A stretch of DNA of 46,301 nt from Euryarchaeota archaeon SCGC AAA252-I15 (GTDB taxonomy: Archaea; Altiarchaeota; Altiarchaeia; IMC4; SCGC-AAA252-I15). The position numbers and the translations under genes were made by a program. The notes under the pieces were generated by a model. The model did no database searches, was not told where the DNA came from, and worked only from the letters and a program-made list of their open reading frames with translations. This document shows positions 16,054-23,124 of this stretch, piece by piece. Location of the stretch: positions 1 through 46,301 of the forward strand of contig AQSC01000054.1 in assembly GCA_000402775.1 (NCBI GenBank), written 5' to 3'. Positions within the stretch are counted from its first letter, which is position 1, and each line of letters starts with the position of its first letter.

Positions 16054-18342
16054 ATGAACTTGGATTTCCTACCCTTCGGAAAAAAGAAGACGCAAGAAAA
16101 AAAGGCTGAAAGCCTGAACATGAAGGAGTATGAGGACAAGCTAATCGAATACCTGACTTCACCCTCAATGATCATACACCATCCTAAAGACGTTCAAATC
16201 AACAAGTACCACCAAGTGATTTGCGCGATAAACTACCCTAGGCTCGTTGATCCCGGGTGGCTGACAAGGCTCATCGAAATAAACTTGGACTTCGACCTCG
16301 CCATCCACATAACACCATATTCCGTCGACTCTACCATAAAGCTTCTCGAAAACGAGATTAAAAAACAGAAAACAGACCTCTACGCCCTTGAGATTTCTGG
16401 GAAGCTCATACCTCAAGCGTTAATCCAGCAGCATCAGGACACCATGGCTCTTCTAAACCTGGTTCAGGAGGGTACGGAGAAGATGTTTGACATGAGCCTT
16501 TACCTTGACGTTAAGGCGTTTACCAAGGAAGAACTTGAGAAGTCGGCTAAGCAGGTTATGTCGACGATGAACTCTATCATGATCATCCCAAAGATCCCTG
16601 CCCTCGAGATGCTGAAGGCTGTGAAATCAACCTTGCCAATCGCAAAAGACGAGTTGAAGATAACCAGGAACATCACGTCCTCTGCCGCCGCAGCCTGTTT
16701 CCCCTTCGCGATCACTTCTCTTGAACAGCATACTTCAGGGATTCTTATTGGATTCAACGAGATAAACAGCATCCCAATCATAATAGATCCCTTCGAGCTT
16801 TCCAACCCCAACATTCTGGTTTTAGGGACTTCGGGTGGTGGGAAAAGTTTCGGGATAAAATTGTTCATTATGAGGGAGCTTATGGAGGGTACTGACGTGA
16901 ACATTATTGACCCTCAGTCAGAGTACGGCGAGCTTGTTAATACTTTCGACGGGAAGGTTATTCGGATTGCACCCGACTCTACGAGTGTTATTAATCCCTT
17001 TGACTTGTTGGATCAGAGTCTTGACGAGAAGAAGCTTTCGCTTCTCGCGTTCTTCAGGGTCTTGTTGGGGGAGCTTACTGAGGCGCAGGCGGCAATACTG
17101 GATGAGGCTATAGAGCACGTCTATGAGGATAAGGGCATAACCCAGGATCCTAAGACTTGGAGTAATACTCCCCCTCTTCTCGAAGACTTGTACAATGAGG
17201 CTTTACCTTTAACAAGGTCGAGTAAGGAGATGATTTACAAGCCTGCTTGGGCTATTGTAAACCGGACGAAACCTTATGTTTTCGGTCCCATGAGGTTTCT
17301 GAACCAGCACACCCGCATGGACATCGACAAGAAGATTGTTTCCTTTGACATAAGGGATGCGCCGGACGTCGGAAAGGGCGTTATCATGTTTTCAGTGTTG
17401 GAGTACGTTTACACTCAGATGAAGAAGTCTAAAACCCGCAAAATCCTTGTTATTGACGAGGCTTGGACCGTACTGTCTGCGGGAGAGCAGGCTGAGTACG
17501 TTCTCAAGATAGTTAAGACTTGCCGTAAATTCAATCTAGGTTTGATATTGATTACTCAGGACGTTGAGGATATCCTCACGACGAGGGCGGGGCGGGCTGT
17601 TCTCACGAACACGGCGACAAAGCTTCTTTTAAAGCAGGATGTTGCCGTGGTAGACCAGATTGTCGACCAATTCAACTTGAACACTGCTGAACAAAGATTC
17701 TTATCTATTGCTACGATGGGCAGAGCACTTCTTATCGCAGAGAACACGAGGATTCCGATCTTCATCCAAGCCTCGCCCGAGGAATACAGGCTTATTACAA
17801 CCAAGCCTGACGAGCTTATCAACAGGCCAACTCAAATCATTGAGAAACCTTCCGGTGATGCGGTTCAGACTGAATTCGACTTGAGCAAGAAAGTGCAGAA
17901 TAAGGCGCTTTTAAGCGACGAGCAGATTATCTTCCTCGAAAAAAGAGGTTTTGAGGAGGTTAGGGTTGTTACATTGCAGGGTAAGAGTGAATTATTTTTA
18001 ATCGTTAACAATAGTGGTGAGACGGACGAGCATTTTGTGTTACAACAGATGATTTTCGATGAGGTTAGGAGTTTCACCGACCAGGCTTTGATACACCACA
18101 CCAAGCTTCCTGACGTAACCTTTGAGGCGCCTGACGGAAGGATGGTGGCTATTGAAGTTACGGCTGGAGTCGGCACTAAGGCGGCTGTAGAGGAAGTTAA
18201 AAACAAGATGAAGGTGTTAAAGAAATATGATTACTTTTTCATAGTCTCCGAAGACATTTCACTTCAAAGAGATTACCAGCAAAAGCTTGGTGAAATAATC
18301 CCGAGAACTGATGTTCCGGAAAAAATTTCATCATTTTTTTAG
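16054..18342 (+). CDS. virB4: VirB4-type secretion ATPase with extra C-terminal domain
   Basis: A 762-residue cytoplasmic ATPase that powers assembly of the machine or its pilus. The N-terminal ~230 residues match the VirB4/CagE lead domain. Walker A is GTSGGGKS (258-265), Walker B is ILVIDEA with D468-E469, and a sensor region GLILITQDVEDIL follows. Beyond the usual end at ~600 there is an extra region. Within it PDVTFEAPDGRMVAIEVTAG (686-705) has the strand-turn-strand look of the PD-(D/E)xK nuclease fold: D687 and E701-V-T, but with threonine in place of the catalytic lysine. It could bind DNA or be an inactive nuclease-fold module. The start is 1 bp after the previous stop. Confidence 0.9.
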   Translation: MNLDFLPFGKKKTQEKKAESLNMKEYEDKLIEYLTSPSMIIHHPKDVQINKYHQVICAINYPRLVDPGWLTRLIEINLDFDLAIHITPYSVDSTIKLLENEIKKQKTDLYALEISGKLIPQALIQQHQDTMALLNLVQEGTEKMFDMSLYLDVKAFTKEELEKSAKQVMSTMNSIMIIPKIPALEMLKAVKSTLPIAKDELKITRNITSSAAAACFPFAITSLEQHTSGILIGFNEINSIPIIIDPFELSNPNILVLGTSGGGKSFGIKLFIMRELMEGTDVNIIDPQSEYGELVNTFDGKVIRIAPDSTSVINPFDLLDQSLDEKKLSLLAFFRVLLGELTEAQAAILDEAIEHVYEDKGITQDPKTWSNTPPLLEDLYNEALPLTRSSKEMIYKPAWAIVNRTKPYVFGPMRFLNQHTRMDIDKKIVSFDIRDAPDVGKGVIMFSVLEYVYTQMKKSKTRKILVIDEAWTVLSAGEQAEYVLKIVKTCRKFNLGLILITQDVEDILTTRAGRAVLTNTATKLLLKQDVAVVDQIVDQFNLNTAEQRFLSIATMGRALLIAENTRIPIFIQASPEEYRLITTKPDELINRPTQIIEKPSGDAVQTEFDLSKKVQNKALLSDEQIIFLEKRGFEEVRVVTLQGKSELFLIVNNSGETDEHFVLQQMIFDEVRSFTDQALIHHTKLPDVTFEAPDGRMVAIEVTAGVGTKAAVEEVKNKMKVLKKYDYFFIVSEDISLQRDYQQKLGEIIPRTDVPEKISSFF

Positions 18343-18345
18343 ATA

Positions 18346-20619
18346 ATGGACAATAGAATAGTCGCGGTGTTGATCGTATTTTTTCTTGCAGCCAGTTCTT
18401 CGGCTCTGTCCTGTGGTTGGTTCGATCTTATGGTATGGAGTATTCCGGAGTGCAATCCTATTACTGGTTCGACTGAAGATTGTATGAGTGTCTGCGTGCA
18501 CTTCTCGACGACCTCAAGTGGGGAGGGAAAATGCTATCCAGATGGGGGATTTCTTTCTTGGACCTGCAGGACTTGCCCGGATAGAGATGACGTATACTGT
18601 TCAGACTATGATTTTGAGTGGGTGTGTAATCTAGACCCATGTCACGCTACGGGTGCGGCAAAGTGCGAATGGATTGTCGACTACGAGTACTGTAGTGCAG
18701 GCTGTGCGGGAAGAAACTCAACGGAACAATGTAGGGGTACTGCGGCGGCTCCCACAGGTTGCATCCCGGAATACGATAGCTCTGGGACTATGGTAAAATG
18801 CCTTGATTGTCCGAGGAATTTCGAGTGCAACGATTATGTCGACCCCCAGGATTGTGTTATTAATCCTTGCAAGGTTATGAGCGGGTGCGGTTGGTGGGAT
18901 GGTAGTTGCGTCCAGGATGCTGACGGAGACGGCTGTCCTGATGAAGTAGACAACTGCCCTGCTATTGCGAACAACCCAAATGGCACTATGCCGAATAGTT
19001 TCTGTGACGAGGGGTCTGTGGGATGCGACCAGGAAGGTGATGCTTGTGACGACACAGACGGCGACGGCATGATAGACCAGTATGAATTGGATAATGCCGC
19101 AGAAGACTGGGCTGACCCTTTAAACACGGATGCGAATGCAAACTGTATCGCCGACGGAGTTGAAAGGGCATTCGATCCTGTTATAAACCTTCTAAGGAGA
19201 ATAGCTGTGGGGGTGGGAACTGTCATGATGATGTATGTGGCAGTGGGATGGCTTACGGCAGACACTCCAGCAAAAAGAGACAACTCTAAAAAGGCTTTAA
19301 TGTATATTATAGCTGGATTAATCATCATCGCGGGAGGCAGAGGGCTAGTCATCTACCTACTATCATATGAATGCACCAAGCCTGCAGACATAGGCAGGGC
19401 ATGCAATTGCAACACCCCATGCCCCTCAGCCCCGTCCCCAGACCCCGACGACGGGTGCCCTTTCATATACTCTTTCAATGGGAGTGAATACGTTCTAGAG
19501 CATGAAGGTTACCCTCATAGCGCTCTCCCCCCTTGGGAGGATGAATCGTATTCGGTTTTGGAAAACTTAGAGGAATCTGGCGGGGAATACAAGATACGCA
19601 TTACTGAAGAACTCGTTGAGGACAGTTTCACAGATAAGGTGAGATTATTCGTCATAGGACATGAAAAGAAAAATAAGGTTTACCCCGACCTGGATGGTGG
19701 ATTCCACACCACCACCAATCCAGTCAAACCATTATCCTGCTTTGAGGAGGATGGTACAGAATGCTTGGAGTTCATGGAAAACGATGGAGTACACTGGATG
19801 AGCTCTGTCGACGATAAAAACTTGAGAGACTCTGATGGCGACGACATTATTGATGAATACGATATTGAGGACTTGCACGACGGAATCATACTCTCTTTCC
19901 CGAATCCACACTTAAAGAGCCAGGCCAAGCTTCTTTTAGGAGTTAAAGGCTCGGGTGGAGTGTCACATGCTTGGAATGAATTCCAAAACAGTTTAGGAAA
20001 ATTGAATGCTGAAAAGATCGCGCGATTGTCATGGCATGAACCACTTAAAAGTGCGCTTTACAAGCTTCGAGACCGTGAGGGAGTGCTGAACGTGAGGGTG
20101 TGGGATGGAGCAGTTTGGGTAAGGCAGAAGGCTTATGGTGTGGGAGCGGGCATTATCCAGGAGAACATATTAGTCTTAAACGTGCCTGAAAACGACTCAA
20201 TATACATTAAACTCGATTCCTCAACGCTTGCGTATGAAATAGACTATGCTCAAGTCGAATTCAGATTGGACGGTGAACTATTAACGCGTGAGATCACTCC
20301 AATAAAAGCAGAGTCCAATACGAAATACTCTGAAAGCCAGATCCTGGATTACCTCTTGGAAGACGATGGAAACTACCTTAACTTAACTACCGGAGACTAC
20401 GTCGAACTAACATTTAAGGAGCCTGAAAATTTTGAGTTCGAGGATAAGACAATCGCAGTCTCAATTCAAGGATTCTTCCTAGTCAAACCATGCTCTACAT
20501 CCATCATATCTTGGGATATGATGGAATCAACAGTAAAGTTCATCATAGACCCAACCTACGGGATACGTCGCACTTACCCGGAATTCGTAAGGAATAAGAT
20601 TTCAAACAAAGATGAATAA
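18346..20619 (+). CDS. Large surface protein: Cys-rich, calcium-repeat, pilin-like hairpin and C-terminal domain
   Basis: A 757-residue exported protein. After a signal peptide (1-~21) come a cysteine-rich region (~22-190, about two dozen Cys), thrombospondin type 3-like calcium repeats (from D191; DADGDGCPDEVDNCP, DDTDGDGMIDQYE), then two membrane helices around the loop T-A-D-T-P-A-K-R-D-N-S-K (~276-345), the same hairpin as in the small pilins. The remaining ~400 residues start with a C-P-F-I-Y-S-F-N-G-S-E-Y motif and look like an extracellular beta-rich domain; a further DSDGDDIIDEYD calcium loop lies near 500. The pilin-like hairpin could insert it in the pilus base or make it a tip adhesin. 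It follows virB4 by 3 bp and overlaps the next pilin gene by 8 bp. Confidence 0.72.
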   Translation: MDNRIVAVLIVFFLAASSSALSCGWFDLMVWSIPECNPITGSTEDCMSVCVHFSTTSSGEGKCYPDGGFLSWTCRTCPDRDDVYCSDYDFEWVCNLDPCHATGAAKCEWIVDYEYCSAGCAGRNSTEQCRGTAAAPTGCIPEYDSSGTMVKCLDCPRNFECNDYVDPQDCVINPCKVMSGCGWWDGSCVQDADGDGCPDEVDNCPAIANNPNGTMPNSFCDEGSVGCDQEGDACDDTDGDGMIDQYELDNAAEDWADPLNTDANANCIADGVERAFDPVINLLRRIAVGVGTVMMMYVAVGWLTADTPAKRDNSKKALMYIIAGLIIIAGGRGLVIYLLSYECTKPADIGRACNCNTPCPSAPSPDPDDGCPFIYSFNGSEYVLEHEGYPHSALPPWEDESYSVLENLEESGGEYKIRITEELVEDSFTDKVRLFVIGHEKKNKVYPDLDGGFHTTTNPVKPLSCFEEDGTECLEFMENDGVHWMSSVDDKNLRDSDGDDIIDEYDIEDLHDGIILSFPNPHLKSQAKLLLGVKGSGGVSHAWNEFQNSLGKLNAEKIARLSWHEPLKSALYKLRDREGVLNVRVWDGAVWVRQKAYGVGAGIIQENILVLNVPENDSIYIKLDSSTLAYEIDYAQVEFRLDGELLTREITPIKAESNTKYSESQILDYLLEDDGNYLNLTTGDYVELTFKEPENFEFEDKTIAVSIQGFFLVKPCSTSIISWDMMESTVKFIIDPTYGIRRTYPEFVRNKISNKDE

Positions 20620-20926
20620 AAAAAAGATCCAACTCACATGCATGATCCTAACAGCTTTAACTGGGAATGCGTCCGCATTCGACTTGAATGAAGGCTTAAT
20701 GACTCTTGCAGCAGCCTTAGCCACATTCATGATTGCTCTTCAAGGACTGCGATGGCTTATGTCAGAGTCTCCTAAAGGCAGGGCAGACGCTAAAAAAGGG
20801 TTAATTTGGACTATAATAGGGTTGATTGTCGCATACCTCGCCTTCAATCTAGTATGCGGGTTGTACTGTCATGCCCTACAGATGGCCTATGGCGGTACAA
20901 TCGCATGCGGACCACCCTGCACATAA
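20612..20926 (+). CDS. VirB2-like T4SS pilin 2
   Basis: A 104-residue protein with a signal peptide (1-~22, MNKKKIQLT... to NASA) and two hydrophobic helices joined by the loop M-S-E-S-P-K-G-R-A-D-A-K-K-G-L (around 50-64). The end has C-G-L-Y-C and a final C-G-P-P-C, which offer several possible disulfides on the outside. It starts 8 bp inside the 3' end of the large surface protein, so the two are translationally coupled. It belongs to the VirB2/TrbC-type pilin pattern and is closest by eye to the pilin at 21449. It may be a minor pilin made with the surface protein. Confidence 0.75.
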   Translation: MNKKKIQLTCMILTALTGNASAFDLNEGLMTLAAALATFMIALQGLRWLMSESPKGRADAKKGLIWTIIGLIVAYLAFNLVCGLYCHALQMAYGGTIACGPPCT

Positions 20927-21018
20927 AACCCTTTTTAACATTAAACCCACCCATTTACCACAAAACATGCGGGAAGGATTAAAATAATCTTTGTAGTAAA
21001 TATGTTAAGTGAGATATT

Positions 21019-21447
21019 ATGAGACGACAGAATCTTTTCCTACTTGTTATTTTATCCGTTTCAATTTGTGTTTCAGCCGAAACCCCAAACAGTGGAACAC
21101 CCACCCCACAAGCAGCCCCAACAGTAAATCCCATAAATCTCACGCAGGAAGCTGGGAAAATGCCTTCAAGTGAAGTAAAGCCTGTAGGGAGTTCACTACA
21201 GGAAGTAAACAAAGCATTCCTCCAGGTTGTCGCAGGACTCGCAGTCCTATTGATTGCCGTACACGCGCTAAGATACGTGACATCAGACAATCCTCAAGAG
21301 AGGGCAGACATAAAAAAGGGTATAATCTATATAATAATCGGAGTTTTGATTGCATATCTTGCAGCAGAACTCGTTGAGGGTATATATTGTTTCGCTTTAC
21401 ATGAAGCGTTCGGAATAAGTATTGGAGATTGCAGAGCATTGATTTAA
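21019..21447 (+). CDS. VirB2-like T4SS pilin 3 with proline-rich linker
   Basis: A 142-residue protein: signal peptide (1-~20), then a low-complexity P/T/N-rich segment of about 45 residues (QSN- to PTPQAAPTVNPINL-type), then the two-helix pilin hairpin with the loop T-S-D-N-P-Q-E-R-A-D-I-K-K-G-I (around 90-104). The linker would expose extra chain on a filament surface and contains N-x-T-like sites for glycosylation. The C-terminal part keeps two cysteines. It has its own 92-bp upstream region with TATA-like stretches, and the next pilin starts 1 bp after its stop. Confidence 0.75.
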   Translation: MRRQNLFLLVILSVSICVSAETPNSGTPTPQAAPTVNPINLTQEAGKMPSSEVKPVGSSLQEVNKAFLQVVAGLAVLLIAVHALRYVTSDNPQERADIKKGIIYIIIGVLIAYLAAELVEGIYCFALHEAFGISIGDCRALI

Positions 21448-21448
21448 A

Positions 21449-21805
21449 ATGAAGGGAAGGATCATTGTCGTGGTTTTTGTTCTCCTGATTGCAGCCAATC
21501 TGGTGAGCAGCGAAAGTTATATAACTGAAATGAGTGATTTAATCGTCGCACTTAAGACTGTTGCAGCGGCTTTGGCAGTCCTATTGATTTCGATTCAGGG
21601 TTTGAAGTACATTACCGCGGAATCGCCTAACGATCGGGCGGAGGCGAAAAAAGGGTTAATATGGATTATTGTCGGACTTGTTGTCGCTGCGGTTTCCGCG
21701 AACCTCGTGTGCGGCCTCTATTGCATGGCAATATCCCAGTACTGGGATGGTTCCTCCACCCCGTTAAACTGCACGATTACTAATGGGATATGCACCATAA
21801 CCTAG
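21449..21805 (+). CDS. VirB2-like T4SS pilin 4
   Basis: A 118-residue protein with a signal peptide (1-~23) and the pilin hairpin: helices around 32-50 and 70-88 with the loop T-A-E-S-P-N-D-R-A-E-A-K-K-G-L. The second helix is followed by V-C-G-L-Y-C, as in pilin 2, then a hydrophilic tail with two more cysteines. It starts 1 bp after pilin 3, so they are co-translated. It is the last gene of the cluster and overlaps by 4 bp the convergent gene that follows. Four small pilins plus the hairpin in the surface protein suggest a filament with mixed subunits. Confidence 0.77.
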   Translation: MKGRIIVVVFVLLIAANLVSSESYITEMSDLIVALKTVAAALAVLLISIQGLKYITAESPNDRAEAKKGLIWIIVGLVVAAVSANLVCGLYCMAISQYWDGSSTPLNCTITNGICTIT

Positions 21806-22395
21806 GCGAGAGATTCTGTTGGAGGGTGATGTAAAACAAGTTTCTCGGTCAAATCAATCACGTTCACCGTCCTGACCGAGGCGTTAACCCCAATAATCGA
21901 CTTGTTGTGCCACCAGTAGATAAAGTTGATTGTTTCATCAAAGTATTTGTAGTCTGCCGAATAAACATCTTCCCCGAAACTCTCCTCCAGCCAGAAACCC
22001 TTACCTCCGATAATCCTCTTCCAACCATCCACCGTACCCTTCGCAATGAAAACAATAATTTTCTCACCATCTTTCGCGTAAGTAAGCTCTACCGCATCAA
22101 CAGGTAAAAAATTTTTACCCATCCTAAAGGGGGCACTCCTGTGATTCACGTCAGTTAATTTGTATCCGACAGGGATCTTCAATGGAGCGGAAGAATAGAT
22201 GTTATCAGATAATGATGTTGTTGTGGAAGTATTGGATGTAATAGGTGGATCAACACCACTTCGTAAAAAAAACATGAATGCTAAGAGCGAGAAGACGAAC
22301 ACAATTAAAAATATGGGGAGAATCCTCCTTTTTTTCTCGGTTTTTTCATGGACTACTTCCACCGCATCGGGGGGCTTGACGAAATCTTCACCCAT
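21802..22395 (-). CDS. Single-pass membrane protein of unknown function
   Basis: Starting at the ATG at 22395 (an upstream TTG at 22446 would add 17 residues), this 197-residue protein has a charged N-terminus, one membrane helix RRILPIFLIVFVFSLLAFMF (about 24-43 in this numbering) and an extracytoplasmic domain of about 140 residues with several aromatic strands such as DETINFIYWWHNKSI. A serine/threonine-rich linker (TSNTSTTTSLS) separates helix and domain. No family is recognised. It is transcribed toward the last pilin, overlapping it by 4 bp, and diverges from the methyltransferase gene. It may be a surface protein unrelated to the pilins. Confidence 0.6.
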   Translation of the reverse strand: MGEDFVKPPDAVEVVHEKTEKKRRILPIFLIVFVFSLLAFMFFLRSGVDPPITSNTSTTTSLSDNIYSSAPLKIPVGYKLTDVNHRSAPFRMGKNFLPVDAVELTYAKDGEKIIVFIAKGTVDGWKRIIGGKGFWLEESFGEDVYSADYKYFDETINFIYWWHNKSIIGVNASVRTVNVIDLTEKLVLHHPPTESLA

Positions 22396-22436
22396 GAAAG
22401 AATATTTACGATAATCCCGTAAAAAATAACAATACA

Positions 22437-23105
22437 ATGAGCCCAAGCCACAAGCACGCGAGAAAGCCCGTGACAGTCACAACGTTGGAGAGGATTGCGG
22501 CCGCATCTCATTCAAAGCCGCTATGGAGGACGGATGCTCTTTCAGACAGTCTTGACTTCTTAGCGAGGATGCTTTACTTCGATCCGGCTGAGCTTGCCAA
22601 GTCGTATGTCGAGGATTTTGGGGGTATTTGCGTCTGTGAGATGGGTTGTGGTACAGGTATTGCGGTACGAGAACTCGAGGAGAAGGTTCCTGGGGTGCGG
22701 GGATTTGGAGTCGACCTTCGCCCGAAACTTCACCGGAAAGGCCTTCCCGAAAATCGGATTTTCGAGGTGGATTTAAACGATATGTCTTGTATCCCGGACG
22801 GGAGCTTTCACGTAATGTTCGGCCACAACATGAATACTGACGTCACTCGTTTCATACCCGAGATGGATCGAGTGCTGGCTCCTGATGGATTGGCTTTTTT
22901 CGACATTGAGAACTGGTTTTTTAAAGGCAATTTAATATCTACTTTACCGCAGATCAGCCGGTTAATGATTGCTAGGCCAAGTATCGGTGACATACCAGAA
23001 TTTGATGGACCCTTCCTCGATTTCATAAAACAAATATTAGGTGGAGGAAAAGAAGTTGACATGAGAAGTCACGCCGTTAACATGGACCTGCAAAGTTTAG
23101 GCTAA
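22437..23105 (+). CDS. Class I SAM-dependent methyltransferase
   Basis: A 222-residue soluble protein. Motif I of the Rossmann methyltransferase fold is V-C-E-M-G-C-G-T-G (around 63-71), followed about 20 residues later by an acidic G-V-D-L and by FEVDLNDMSCIPDGSF (motif II region). The FHVMFGHNMNTDV stretch and LAPDGLAFFDIENWFF are like the post-I strand and the loop after motif III of small-molecule methyltransferases. The substrate is unknown. The start is an ATG with a TATA-like AATATTTA about 34 nt upstream, in the 41-bp divergent spacer with the preceding membrane protein. Confidence 0.75.
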   Translation: MSPSHKHARKPVTVTTLERIAAASHSKPLWRTDALSDSLDFLARMLYFDPAELAKSYVEDFGGICVCEMGCGTGIAVRELEEKVPGVRGFGVDLRPKLHRKGLPENRIFEVDLNDMSCIPDGSFHVMFGHNMNTDVTRFIPEMDRVLAPDGLAFFDIENWFFKGNLISTLPQISRLMIARPSIGDIPEFDGPFLDFIKQILGGGKEVDMRSHAVNMDLQSLG

Positions 23106-23124
23106 TCAAGCTTCCCTGAAAGTT

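Noticed and set aside
18834..19352. 172-residue minus-strand frame within the surface-protein gene
   Set aside because: Shadow of the calcium-repeat and pilin-hairpin coding sequence; the plus-strand protein has clear domains.
3634..21805. Ordinary integrative conjugative element
   Set aside because: No relaxase, coupling ATPase, integrase, origin-of-transfer-like structure or attachment repeats could be found around the cluster.
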